A DNA stretch of 63,003 bases from Alphaproteobacteria bacterium (GTDB lineage: Bacteria; Pseudomonadota; Alphaproteobacteria; UBA8366; GCA-2717185), in assembly GCA_040905865.1 (NCBI GenBank), contig JBBDQU010000002.1, positions 1 to 63,003 of the forward strand. Reading direction: 5' to 3'. Of the stretch, positions 36,316 to 45,332 are shown one piece after another; position 1 is the first letter of the stretch, and each line of letters opens with the position of its first letter. The notes beneath the pieces were generated by a model, which saw only the letters and a list, made by a program, of their open reading frames with translations, had not been told where the DNA came from and searched no databases. A program made the position numbers and the translations under genes.

Positions 36316-36349
36316 AAGCCGCCGCGCGAATTTCTTCGCGCGGCGGCTT
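36316..36349. terminator. Bidirectional terminator between convergent genes
   Basis: A perfect 15-bp stem, AAGCCGCCGCGCGAA with TTCGCGCGGCGGCTT, and a 4-base loop TTTC. TTTT follows on the plus side, and A/T-rich sequence flanks the other arm. It separates the DUF4170 gene from the convergent molybdenum hydroxylase gene. Confidence 0.9.
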
Positions 36350-36369
36350 TTATTGAACGGCTGTCCGGT

Positions 36370-38664
36370 TCAGTCGGCGGCCAGGCTATACGATGCGTCA
36401 ATCGCCGCCAGGACTTTCGGCGGGGACATCGGCACTTCGGTGAAGCGGATGTTCAGCGCGTTTGAAACCGCGTTTGTAATCGCCGCGAGCGGCGGGATAA
36501 TCGGCGTTTCGCCAATGCCGCGCACCCCGAACGGATGGGTCGGATTGGAAACCTCGACAATGACCGTATCGATCATGGGCACATCCGACGCGACCGGGAT
36601 CCGGTAATCGAGGAACCCGGCGTTCTCCAGCTTGCCGTCCTTGCTGTAAATGTATTCCTCGTTCAGCGCCCAGCCAATACCCTGTACCGCACCGCCCTGG
36701 AACTGTCCTTCGACGTAATCCGGCTGTACGGCCTTGCCGGCATCCTGGATAACGGTGTAGCGGAGGATCTTTACACGGCCGGTTTCCGGATCGACTTCAA
36801 CATCGACCAGATGGGTCCCGAAACTGGGCGCGGCGCCGGTGGCGTTGATCCGCGCATCGCCGCCGATCGGGCCGCCTGTCTTGCCGGCCGTTTTCGCGAT
36901 CTCCGCGAGCGACAGCGGATCGAATTCACCGGCGTTCGATCCGGCGGGATGGGCCGCGCCATCCTTCCATTCCACCGCGTCGACGGGAATATCCCAGATT
37001 TTCGCGGCGCGGGACCGAAGCTCGTCGATTGCTTTTCCCGCCGCCTGATGCGCGGCCAGTCCGCCGGAGAACGTGCCGCGACTGCCGGCCGTGATAAAGG
37101 TGAACCCAAGCGCCGCCGTATCCGCGACGATTGGACGAACCTTGTCATATTCGACACCAAGGTCTTCGGCCACCATCAGGGCGAGCGACGCGCGCGATCC
37201 GCCGATATCGGGCAGGCCGGTCATGACAGTAATCGACCCGTCCTCGATGATATTGACGGTCACGCAGGTTTCGCCGCCGATATTGAACCAGAAGCCGGAC
37301 GCGACGCCGCGGCCCTGGTTCGGGCCCAGCGGCACATGGTAGTTCGGGTGTTTCCTGGTGGCTTCCAGCGTTTCGACCAGTCCGATCGGGCCGAATTTCG
37401 GCCCGAAGGCGGCGCGGGTGCCTTCCCTTGCGGCGTTCTTGAGCCGGAATTCGACGGGATCCATCCCGATCCTGTTGCAGATCTCGTCGACGATCGCCTC
37501 GACGGCATATTCCGACATCGGCGCGCCGGGGGCGCGATAGGCCGCGACTTTCGGGCGGTTCGATACAACGTCGAAGGCGACGGCTTCCACATTTTCCAGG
37601 TCATAGGGCGCGAAAGCGCACATCACGCCCGGCATGACTGGCGCCCCCGGGAAAGCGCCGGCCTGATAATACATTTCGACCTGTCCTGCCGTAAGGCGCC
37701 CGTCCCTGGTCGCCCCGATCTTCGCCTTGATGAACGAACCGGAAGTGGGGCCGCTGGCGCGCAGGACTTCGTCACGGGTCATCGTCATCTTGACCGGCTG
37801 GCCGGCCTTTTTCGACAAGGCAAGCGCAAGAGGCTCCAGATACACGATAATCTTGCCGCCGAACCCGCCGCCGATTTCGGAAGACGTCACGCGAAGCTTC
37901 GCAATGTCGATGTCCAGAATCCTGGCGCATTTGGCGCGCGCGACGAAATGGCCCTGGGTTGTGCACCACAGTTCGGCGACACCGTCCTCCGCCCAGCTCG
38001 CGACACAGGCATGCGGCTCGATATAGCCCTGGTGCACGGCGGCAGTCTTGAATTCGCGTTCGATGATCACATCGGCTTCGGCGAAACCCTTTTCGATATC
38101 GCCGGATTTGACCTGGACGCGCTTGGCGACGTTTGACGGCTTTGTCGGCTTCGGGTCGACGCCGTCGGTAAACAGGTCATCGTGCAGTAACGGCGCATCC
38201 GGCGCGGCGGCTTCCATGACATCAATAACATGGGGCAGGACTTCGTAGTCGACCTCGATCAGCTTCAACGCTTCCGTGGCGATCGCCAGGCTTGTCGCGG
38301 CAACAGCGGCGACGGCGTGGCCTTCATACAGGGCCTTGTCGCGCGCCAGCATGTTATGCGCGTAATCGCGGTAGTTGATCTGCATTTCGCCGTTCTGAAC
38401 CAGGTCGGTCGGCTGGAGCTTGAAATCGGCCGATGTGACGACGGATTTCACGCCCGGCAGGGCCTCCGCCTTCGACGTGTCGATGGACAGTATCCGCGCA
38501 TGGGCATGCGGGCTGCGCAGGACCTTGCCCTGCAGCATGTTCGCGACAGAGTGGTCGGCGCCGAATTTTGCCCGTCCGGTTACCTTGTCGACGCCATCGG
38601 GTCGCGTCTGGCGTGTACCGACCCATTTGAAATCGCCTCTGCCATTTCCATTTGCCGTGCTCAT
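36370..38664 (-). CDS. Xanthine dehydrogenase-family molybdopterin-binding large subunit
   Basis: 764 residues of the molybdenum hydroxylase large-subunit family. The N-terminal a/b hammerhead domain spans about 15-130 (RPDGVDKVTGRAKFGADHS...GKVLRSPHAHARI). The molybdopterin domain has SSEIGGGFGGKI, YRAPGAPMSEYAVEAIVDEI, GSRGTFSGG and a C-terminal GVRGIGETPIIPP with the catalytic-type Glu. Relatives include 4-hydroxybenzoyl-CoA reductase and nicotinate, CO and aldehyde dehydrogenases; the substrate is unknown. ATG at 38664 has GGGAGAC upstream. The FAD and 2Fe-2S subunit genes it should need are not in this window. Confidence 0.88.
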   Translation of the reverse strand: MSTANGNGRGDFKWVGTRQTRPDGVDKVTGRAKFGADHSVANMLQGKVLRSPHAHARILSIDTSKAEALPGVKSVVTSADFKLQPTDLVQNGEMQINYRDYAHNMLARDKALYEGHAVAAVAATSLAIATEALKLIEVDYEVLPHVIDVMEAAAPDAPLLHDDLFTDGVDPKPTKPSNVAKRVQVKSGDIEKGFAEADVIIEREFKTAAVHQGYIEPHACVASWAEDGVAELWCTTQGHFVARAKCARILDIDIAKLRVTSSEIGGGFGGKIIVYLEPLALALSKKAGQPVKMTMTRDEVLRASGPTSGSFIKAKIGATRDGRLTAGQVEMYYQAGAFPGAPVMPGVMCAFAPYDLENVEAVAFDVVSNRPKVAAYRAPGAPMSEYAVEAIVDEICNRIGMDPVEFRLKNAAREGTRAAFGPKFGPIGLVETLEATRKHPNYHVPLGPNQGRGVASGFWFNIGGETCVTVNIIEDGSITVMTGLPDIGGSRASLALMVAEDLGVEYDKVRPIVADTAALGFTFITAGSRGTFSGGLAAHQAAGKAIDELRSRAAKIWDIPVDAVEWKDGAAHPAGSNAGEFDPLSLAEIAKTAGKTGGPIGGDARINATGAAPSFGTHLVDVEVDPETGRVKILRYTVIQDAGKAVQPDYVEGQFQGGAVQGIGWALNEEYIYSKDGKLENAGFLDYRIPVASDVPMIDTVIVEVSNPTHPFGVRGIGETPIIPPLAAITNAVSNALNIRFTEVPMSPPKVLAAIDASYSLAAD

Positions 38665-38787
38665 GCCGTTGTCTCCCAAAATGTCGTGCTGTTGGCGTAT
38701 GCGTGCTCGCACAGAACGCTCGCAATATTCTAGCGTTGTCAGTAGTCTTTTGGGAATGGTTATTCGGTTGGCACCTGGGGGGATATT

Positions 38788-39837
38788 ATGAAGGATACCG
38801 TATTTGTCGGCGCGGCATACTGGGACAAGGCGGCTAATGGCGCCGTCACCCAAGGCCTGTTCCGGCTGGATCGTGACGCGGGAAAGTTGCTACCCGTCTC
38901 GGATGGCCTGCCGGACGATCTGGAGGTTCGGTTTATTACATTTCGCGGTCCGGACAAGGTGTATGTCGGGGCGCAGGACGGAATTTACCGCAGCGATGAT
39001 GGCGGTCAGAACTGGGCGCACAAGGGGCTTCCGGGTCAGGAGCGCAAGGTCTGGTCAATTCTGCCGATTGGCGAAAAGTCACTGTATGTCGGGACCGAAG
39101 GCACCACCGTTTACAAAAGCGACGATGACGGGGAGACATTCCGCGAACTGAACGTGCCGAAGCCGGAAGGATTCGTGGATATGGGCTTTCCGAACCGCGT
39201 CATTCGCATGGCTGCCGATCCGGCCAATACGGACGAAATCTATGTCGGCCTTGAAGTGTCCGGCATTGTTCGCAGCCTTGACGGCGGCGAAACCTGGACC
39301 GATTGTAGTGGCGGGCTGATCGATCTGGCCAACAGCCAGGACCGGCTGAAAAGCAAAATCGGCAGCAATACTTTCACGGAAGGCATGATGGATTCGCATT
39401 CGCTGACCATCAGTCCGACCCATCCCGGCACGGTCATTCTGGCCAATCGCATGGGCCTGTTCATCAGCCATGACAAAGGTGACACCTGGGCGGAAATGGG
39501 GATCGGCAAGCATTCCGAACTGACCTATTGCCGTGACGTGAAGGTGTTTCCGCATGATCCTGAAACCCTGCTGGGCGCATTCAGCGATTCAGCCCGGGGC
39601 GTTTCGGGGTCGCTGTATCGCAGCAAGGATTTCGGCAAGTCCTGGACACGTTTCGACAAGGGCGTGACCATGAACAGCACGCTGATGATCCTCGGCGCCA
39701 GCCCGCAGACCCCGGACCGGGTCTATTGCGCGGCCCGCAAGGGACAGGTTTTCGGAACCGAGGATGGCGGCAGGACCTGGAAGGAATTCGACCTGCCGCC
39801 TTTCGTGAAGGATGTCTACGCGCTCGCCTGCGCCTGA
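38788..39837 (+). CDS. BNR/sialidase-type beta-propeller protein
   Basis: 349 residues, no signal peptide, built of repeated blades with Asp-box motifs S-x-D-x-G-x-x-W: YRSDDGGQNW, YKSDDDGETF, VRSLDGGETW, FISHDKGDTW, YRSKDFGKSW and FGTEDGGRTW. This is a glycosyl hydrolase/photosystem II HCF136-like or VPS10-like propeller. No catalytic sialidase residues are recognisable, so it is probably a binding or scaffold domain. It is divergent from the molybdenum hydroxylase gene across 123 bases and may share its control. Confidence 0.7.
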   Translation: MKDTVFVGAAYWDKAANGAVTQGLFRLDRDAGKLLPVSDGLPDDLEVRFITFRGPDKVYVGAQDGIYRSDDGGQNWAHKGLPGQERKVWSILPIGEKSLYVGTEGTTVYKSDDDGETFRELNVPKPEGFVDMGFPNRVIRMAADPANTDEIYVGLEVSGIVRSLDGGETWTDCSGGLIDLANSQDRLKSKIGSNTFTEGMMDSHSLTISPTHPGTVILANRMGLFISHDKGDTWAEMGIGKHSELTYCRDVKVFPHDPETLLGAFSDSARGVSGSLYRSKDFGKSWTRFDKGVTMNSTLMILGASPQTPDRVYCAARKGQVFGTEDGGRTWKEFDLPPFVKDVYALACA

Positions 39838-39841
39838 CAGT

Positions 39842-40642
39842 TCAGTTCCGGGGCAATGAATCGAGGAAGCCGGCAAGCACCTTGTTGAAGGCGTCGGCTT
39901 CCTCGACATAGGGCATATGCCCGGCGTTCGGGATGGTCGCCATCCGGGCGCCGGGGATGCCATCCCGGTACAGGGTCATGCGTTCCGGCGGCGTCGCGAT
40001 ATCGTCGGAGCCGGCAATAACCATGGTCGGTACGCGGATGTCGCCGATCCGCGGGTCGAAATTCATGGCGAAAATGGCGTCGCCGGCTTCGGCATAGCCT
40101 TCGACCGGGTTGGCGGTGAACTGCCGGCGCAGTTCCGCATATTTTTCCGGTTCGTCTTCCCGGAATCCCTTGCGCAGGTAGCGTTCCAGCACGGCATCGG
40201 CGCGCGCATCGACGCTCTGTTCGCGCATGACGGCCGTGGCGGCCTTCTGTCCGTCGATGCTGCTCTGCGGCAGGACGCCCTGCGTGGTGACGAAGGAGAC
40301 ACTGCGCAGCCGCTCGGCGTGATCCAGCGCCATCGCGAATCCCGCCATGCCGCCCAGCGACGCGCCGACATAGTGGGTCCTGTCGATTTTCAGGAGATCG
40401 AGCAACGCGATGATATCCCGCGCGATATCCTCTATCCGATAGGGCTTGCCGGCCATTGCGGTGCCGCCATGACCCCGCAGATCAAGCGCCAGTACCCGGT
40501 AGCGGTCGCGGAAACAGGCGATCTGCGACGCCCAGCTGTCCATGGTGAAGCCCTGCGCATGCGCCAGGGTCAGGACAGGGTCGCCGTCGAGGCCCTGGAA
40601 AATGAAATTGTGGCTGATACCGTTGAGAATGATTTGGGGCAT
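39842..40642 (-). CDS. Alpha/beta hydrolase (3-oxoadipate enol-lactonase-like)
   Basis: 266 residues. The nucleophile elbow is VGASLGGMAGF with Ser near 97. The acid is probably in VIAGSDDIATP and the His in IPNAGHMPYVEEADAFN. The oxyanion region is LAHAQGFTMDSW and the strand LALDLRGHGGT. The overall pattern is that of PcaD-type enol-lactonases and C-C hydrolases. ATG at 40642 is preceded by GGAAGGACA; a longer upstream frame overlaps the divergent flavoprotein gene and was rejected. Its stop faces the propeller gene four bases away. Confidence 0.85.
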   Translation of the reverse strand: MPQIILNGISHNFIFQGLDGDPVLTLAHAQGFTMDSWASQIACFRDRYRVLALDLRGHGGTAMAGKPYRIEDIARDIIALLDLLKIDRTHYVGASLGGMAGFAMALDHAERLRSVSFVTTQGVLPQSSIDGQKAATAVMREQSVDARADAVLERYLRKGFREDEPEKYAELRRQFTANPVEGYAEAGDAIFAMNFDPRIGDIRVPTMVIAGSDDIATPPERMTLYRDGIPGARMATIPNAGHMPYVEEADAFNKVLAGFLDSLPRN

Positions 40643-40825
40643 GTTCGGTTGTCCTTCCGCCGCGGGCCTGTACGGATCTGATCGCCAACCATTCTCATGG
40701 GGAAAACCCGCGGGGGCAAGGGGCTGCCAGTGACGGACCCTGCAGCGGTTCCCTTTAAACCTGATGTGTTCTAGCCTCCGGTCGAAAGCCGGCAAGGCGG
40801 CGGGTGCGGAGGAGGCTGTACGGGG

Positions 40826-42439
40826 ATGGCGGCGGAAAACCGGTTTGACATAATTGTCGTCGGCACGGGAGCGGCGGGGCTGAGCGCGGCGCTGGCGGCC
40901 GCCGTAAAGGGCAGGCGGGTGCTCGTGCTGGAAAAGGCGCCGGTCGTTGGCGGCACCACCGCGATGTCCGGCGGCTGCATCTGGGTCCCCGGCCATCACC
41001 ACATGGCCCGGCTGGGCGTCAGCGATTCACGCGAAGCCGTCCTGGAATACATCCGCGCCGTGTCGCCTGAGGGCTGGCACAACACTGAAGAGCCGCTCTG
41101 GGCGGCCTTCGTGGATCACGCGCCGAAGATGCTGAAATTCGTCGAAACCCACAGCCCGGCGCGATTCACGCCGAACCGCGATCCCGACCCCTATGCCGAA
41201 GCGCCAGGCGGCATGGCGTTCGGCCGCAACGTCTCGCCCGCGCCGATCCGGATCGCGATCCTCGGCGACTGGGCGGCGAAGGTGCGGCGGCCGACCATCG
41301 ACCTGCGGATCAATTACGAGGAAGTGGTCGACCGGCACTTCTATTCCAATCCGAAGAAGGGGATGCGGACCCTGCTGCCAAGGCTGCTGTGGCGCAAATG
41401 GACCGGCCGGCATGTGCGCGGTAACGCGCTGACCATCGGGTTGCTGAAAGGCTGCCTGGATCATGGCGTGACGGTCTGGACCGAGGCGGCGGCCCGGCGG
41501 CTTGTGCAGGAAAACGGCGCCGTTACCGGGATTGAGGTCCTGCACGATGACGAAACAGTCAGCCTAGCAGCCGGTTCGGTGATCCTGGCCAGCGGCGGTT
41601 TCGAATGGAATGCGGAAATGATGGCGGAGCATTTTCCCGGCCCCGTCGAATGGACGGCGACGCCCTCGACCAATACCGGCGACGGGCAGCGCATGGCGGC
41701 GGAAGCCGGCGCGCAACTCGACCGGATGGACCAGGCGCTGATCATGGGGACGACGCCGGTCACCTATGAAGGCCGCGTCCAGGGCCAGCCTGCCGCCGAT
41801 TATTTCCTGCCGCATTCCATGATCGTGAACCGGCACGGCCGCCGCTTCGTCAACGAAAAACAGATGAATATCGGGCTGGCCTTCGCGGAGCGGGACCCGG
41901 CAACGGGCGCCCCTCTGCACCTGCCGGCCTGGCGGATCTATGACGGGCAGTTTGCCGCGAAATATCCCCATGCGCTGCCGAACAAGTCGGTGCCGGGCAA
42001 TCATTTCCGGGCCGAGACGCTGACCGAGCTGGCCGGATTGATCGGCGTGCATCCGGCGGGGCTGGAAGAATCCGCGCGGCGGTTCAGCGAATTCGCCCGG
42101 ATCGGCAGCGACGCCGATTTCGGTCGCGGCGGCACGATCTGGGACCGCAACCGGGGCGGCGATCCCGGCCACAAGCCGAACCCGACCCTGGGAACGATTG
42201 AAAATCCGCCATTCTACGCGATGCCGTTCAAGGCGAGTTTCCTCGGCACCAAGGGCGGCCCGCGCACCAATGAGAAGGCGCAGGTGCTGCGCGAGGACGG
42301 CACCGCGATACCGGGGCTCTATGCCGCCGGCAATGTGATGGCCAATTCCTTCGGATCGACCGGTGTCGGCGCGGGAACGACACTGGGGCCCTGCCTGACC
42401 TGGGGTTATATCGCCGGAATGAGCGCCGCCGGGGACTAA
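40826..42439 (+). CDS. FAD-dependent oxidoreductase (fumarate reductase/3-ketosteroid dehydrogenase type)
   Basis: 537-residue flavoprotein. The N-terminal FAD motif is IIVVGTGAAGLSAALAAAV, followed by VLEKAPVVGGTTAMSGG. The C-terminal FAD clamp is IPGLYAAGNVMANSFGSTGVGAGTTLGPCLTWGYIAG. These features fit the FAD_binding_2 group that includes fumarate reductase flavoproteins and KstD-like 3-oxosteroid 1-dehydrogenases. The SMIVNRHGRRFVNE stretch is common to both. It begins a plus-strand group with the zinc alcohol dehydrogenase 79 bases downstream. Confidence 0.85.
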   Translation: MAAENRFDIIVVGTGAAGLSAALAAAVKGRRVLVLEKAPVVGGTTAMSGGCIWVPGHHHMARLGVSDSREAVLEYIRAVSPEGWHNTEEPLWAAFVDHAPKMLKFVETHSPARFTPNRDPDPYAEAPGGMAFGRNVSPAPIRIAILGDWAAKVRRPTIDLRINYEEVVDRHFYSNPKKGMRTLLPRLLWRKWTGRHVRGNALTIGLLKGCLDHGVTVWTEAAARRLVQENGAVTGIEVLHDDETVSLAAGSVILASGGFEWNAEMMAEHFPGPVEWTATPSTNTGDGQRMAAEAGAQLDRMDQALIMGTTPVTYEGRVQGQPAADYFLPHSMIVNRHGRRFVNEKQMNIGLAFAERDPATGAPLHLPAWRIYDGQFAAKYPHALPNKSVPGNHFRAETLTELAGLIGVHPAGLEESARRFSEFARIGSDADFGRGGTIWDRNRGGDPGHKPNPTLGTIENPPFYAMPFKASFLGTKGGPRTNEKAQVLREDGTAIPGLYAAGNVMANSFGSTGVGAGTTLGPCLTWGYIAGMSAAGD

Positions 42440-42518
42440 CCGGGGCGGCCGCCTTGCCAGCGTTGGGGCGGGGCGGCATCATGCGGGCCGTTGCGTAATT
42501 TCAGACCGGATCCGACCC

Positions 42519-43649
42519 ATGAAAATGAAAGCCGTCGTGTTGTATGAAGGGGGCCTTGCCGCGCCTTATGCCGAAAGCCGCCCGTTGCGCGTGGAGGAAG
42601 TCGATCTCGATCCGCCGAAGGCGGGGGAGGTGCTTTGCAAGATCGGCGGCGCGGGGTTGTGTCATTCCGACCTGTCGATCATCAACGGGCATACGCCGCG
42701 TGTCCTGCCCATGGTGCTGGGGCATGAGGGCGCCGGCGAAGTCGTCGAGGTCGGCGCTGGCATCAACGACGTGCAGGTCGGCGACCATGTGGTCTTCCAG
42801 TTCCGGACAAGCTGCGGTCGCTGCCGCCGCTGCCTGGAAGGACGCTCGGCGCTGTGCGAGGTATCGGCCAGGGCCAAGGCGTCGGGCGGCCTGATCGGCG
42901 GCGGCAGGCGGCTTTCGCTGAATGGCACAACGGTGTCGCATCATTCGGGCATTTCCTGTATGGCGGAATACGCGGTGGTGGATCGCGGCACGGTCGTCGT
43001 GGTCGACAGGAACCTGCCGCTGGACGAAGCCGCGATCTTCGGCTGCGCGGTCATGACCGGCGTCGGCGCGGTGACCAACACGGCGCGGGTGCGGCCGGGC
43101 GATGTTGTCGCGGTGGTCGGGCTCGGCGGCGTCGGGCTGAACGCCGTGCTGGGCGCGAAGCTGGGCGGGGCGGAAAAGATCATCGCCATCGATATCGCGG
43201 ATTTGAAACTGGGCCTGGCCCGTCAGCTCGGCGCCACCCATACCTTCAATGCGAAGAGCCCGGATTGCGTCGCGGAGGTCATGAAGCTGACCGGCGGCGG
43301 CGTCGATTTCGCGGTGGAAACCGCCGGCGCCATCGCGGCGATGGAGACCTGCTACAATATCCTGCGCACCGGCGGGCAGCTGATCGCCTGCGGCATCCCC
43401 GGATCGACCGAGACCTTTGAATTCCGCCCGGCGCAACTGGTCGGCGAGGAGCGCGGCATCCTGGGCAGTTCGATGGGAAGCTGCGTGCCGGTGCGGGACG
43501 TGCCGCGTTTCATCAGCCTGTTCCAGCAGGGCCGCCTGCCGGTCGACCGGCTGATCGACGCGCGCATCGGATTCGACGATGTCAATGAAGGTTTCGACAA
43601 GCTGGCCCGGGGTGAGGTGGTGCGGCAGATCCTGGTGCCGCACCTGTAG
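42519..43649 (+). CDS. Zinc-dependent alcohol dehydrogenase (MDR family)
   Basis: 376 residues. Catalytic zinc ligands are Cys in GGAGLCHSDLS and His-Glu in LGHEGAGEVVEVG. The structural zinc loop is SCGRCRRCLEGRSALC. The NAD-binding motif VVGLGGVGLNAVLGAKLGG lies near 200. It resembles class III/aryl-alcohol type dehydrogenases that oxidise alcohols to aldehydes with NAD+. The second ATG at 42525 is also possible. It is convergent with the LLM oxidoreductase gene, with five bases between stops. Confidence 0.9.
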   Translation: MKMKAVVLYEGGLAAPYAESRPLRVEEVDLDPPKAGEVLCKIGGAGLCHSDLSIINGHTPRVLPMVLGHEGAGEVVEVGAGINDVQVGDHVVFQFRTSCGRCRRCLEGRSALCEVSARAKASGGLIGGGRRLSLNGTTVSHHSGISCMAEYAVVDRGTVVVVDRNLPLDEAAIFGCAVMTGVGAVTNTARVRPGDVVAVVGLGGVGLNAVLGAKLGGAEKIIAIDIADLKLGLARQLGATHTFNAKSPDCVAEVMKLTGGGVDFAVETAGAIAAMETCYNILRTGGQLIACGIPGSTETFEFRPAQLVGEERGILGSSMGSCVPVRDVPRFISLFQQGRLPVDRLIDARIGFDDVNEGFDKLARGEVVRQILVPHL

Positions 43650-43654
43650 AGAGA

Positions 43655-44596
43655 TTATTGCGTGAGGGGCATGACCCCGGCGGCGAACGCCTCCATCCGG
43701 TCGAGGCTTTCCCTCATCGTCGGGGATCGGAAGTCGAAGACGATCTCCGACACGCCGACCGCCTGGAAGGCCCGCACGTCCTCGGCAATCTGTTCCGGTG
43801 CGCCGGAGAAAGGCTTGCGGTCCGTACCCGCCGGCGCGCGCCCGCCATCGTAAAGCGGCGTCTTGTAGCAGATCGTCATGGCGTCCGGATCGCGGCCATT
43901 GGCTTCGGTCATCCGTTTCAATTCGTCGATATGGACCTGCAATTCCTCCGGCGGCAGCGGCACGGCGGCGATCGATCCCACCGGATGCCAGCCATTGCCG
44001 TATTTCGCCGCCCGGCGCAGCGCCGGTTTGCTGTGGCCGCCGATCCAGATAGGCGGGTATGGTTTCTGCACCGGGTGCGGCATGCAGCGAAGTTCGTTGA
44101 AGGAATAGAATTCGCCATCATGGCTGACGGGGTCCTGTGTCCACAGCTTCTGGAAAATTTCCAGGTATTCGTTCGTGGCGGCGCCGCGTTTTGTGAAATC
44201 CGGCGCGGAGAGTGCCTCGAATTCCTCGCGCAGCCAGCCAACGCCGACACCGACCGTGACCCGTCCCTTCGACAGCACGTCTATCGTCGCCAGCATCTTG
44301 GCCGTGACAACCGGATTACGGTGCGGGACGATCATGACGCTGGTGACCATGCGCAGGGTTTCGGTCTTGGCCGCGATGAAGGACATCAGGGTCAATTGTT
44401 CGAAGGCATCGCCCTCGCCGGGAAAGTCGCCCTGGACGGTATAGGGGTATTTCGAATCGATTTTGGTCGGAAAGACGATGTGATCCGCAATCGTTACCGA
44501 ATGGAAGCCAAGCCGTTCACCACCCTGGACCAGCCCGGTCAGCGCGTCGCTCGTCGCCGATTCGCCGCGGGTCGGCAGATAAAATCCGTATTTCAT
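43655..44596 (-). CDS. LLM-class flavin/F420-dependent oxidoreductase
   Basis: 313 residues of the luciferase-like monooxygenase fold (TIM barrel). Typical pieces are the start MKYGFYLPTRGES, HSVTIADHIVFP, DVLSKGRVTVGVGVGWLREEFEAL and PPIWIGGHSKPALRRAAKYGNGWHP. The subfamily is annotated as F420-dependent TIGR03619-type, but many bacterial members use FMN, and no F420 genes are seen here. It is divergent from the GST gene by 101 bases. Confidence 0.87.
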   Translation of the reverse strand: MKYGFYLPTRGESATSDALTGLVQGGERLGFHSVTIADHIVFPTKIDSKYPYTVQGDFPGEGDAFEQLTLMSFIAAKTETLRMVTSVMIVPHRNPVVTAKMLATIDVLSKGRVTVGVGVGWLREEFEALSAPDFTKRGAATNEYLEIFQKLWTQDPVSHDGEFYSFNELRCMPHPVQKPYPPIWIGGHSKPALRRAAKYGNGWHPVGSIAAVPLPPEELQVHIDELKRMTEANGRDPDAMTICYKTPLYDGGRAPAGTDRKPFSGAPEQIAEDVRAFQAVGVSEIVFDFRSPTMRESLDRMEAFAAGVMPLTQ

Positions 44597-44697
44597 TTTG
44601 GCTTCCTCTGTTTTGGTCAGCGAGATTGTCGCGTCCTGTCCGAGTGGCTAGTTTTACGCCAGAGAGCAGACATCAACAGAACAGGTGAATCAAGATC

Positions 44698-45315
44698 ATG
44701 AAACTCATTGGCGGATTTGGCTCGCCCTTCGTGCGGCGGGTCGCGGCCAGTCTCAACCTTCTGGGGCTGGACTGGGAACATGAAGCGATCGCGGTTTTCG
44801 ACAATCCGGATGCGGTGCGAAAGCATAATCCGCTGGTGCGGGTGCCCACGGTGGTGCTGGATGATGGCGAACCGCTGGTCGAAAGCTATGCGATTCTCGA
44901 TGCACTGGATGAAATCGCCGGCGATACGAAGCGGCTGATTCCGGCAAGCGGTGCGGCGCGGCGCAAGGTCATGCAGCTGACCGCCGTCGCCACCGGTTCG
45001 ATGGACAAGGCGGTCTGGGCCTATTACGAGTACCGCTTCCATCCGGCGGAAAAGGTCCATGAACCCTGGGTCGAACATAACGAGGCGCAGGTGCTGGGCG
45101 GCCTCGGCCATCTCGACGGAATCGCCAGGGCGGCGGGAAAAGGCTGGCTTGCCGGCACCGAGCGGATCAGCCAGGCGGATGTCAGCGCCACCGTTGCGCT
45201 GGGCTTTGCCAACCGGGTGCGGCCGAACCTGGGCGTCTTGGAGAAGTTCCCCGACCTTGCGGCCCTCGCGGCCCGCTGCGAGGCGATGGACGAATTTTCC
45301 AGCGTGAAACCCTGA
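44698..45315 (+). CDS. Glutathione S-transferase family protein
   Basis: 205 residues. The thioredoxin-like N-domain begins MKLIGGFGSPFVRRV, with a Ser likely to activate glutathione, and has HNPLVRVPTVVLDDGEPLVESYAILDAL with the cis-Pro and the ES glutathione-binding pair. The helical C-domain contains GTERISQADVSATVALGFA. It is followed after 17 bases by a hydrolase gene and then an enoyl-CoA hydratase, which look co-transcribed. Substrate unknown. Confidence 0.87.
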   Translation: MKLIGGFGSPFVRRVAASLNLLGLDWEHEAIAVFDNPDAVRKHNPLVRVPTVVLDDGEPLVESYAILDALDEIAGDTKRLIPASGAARRKVMQLTAVATGSMDKAVWAYYEYRFHPAEKVHEPWVEHNEAQVLGGLGHLDGIARAAGKGWLAGTERISQADVSATVALGFANRVRPNLGVLEKFPDLAALAARCEAMDEFSSVKP

Positions 45316-45332
45316 GAGTAAGGGAGCCGGGG

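Noticed and set aside
36535-38136. 533-codon plus-strand frame antisense to the molybdenum hydroxylase gene
   Set aside because: Same shadow effect; the minus-strand protein has clear conserved motifs over the whole interval.
39842-41002. Longer version of the alpha/beta hydrolase starting near 41002
   Set aside because: It would overlap the start of the divergent flavoprotein gene, and the extra N-terminus has no similarity. ATG at 40642 has a good ribosome site.
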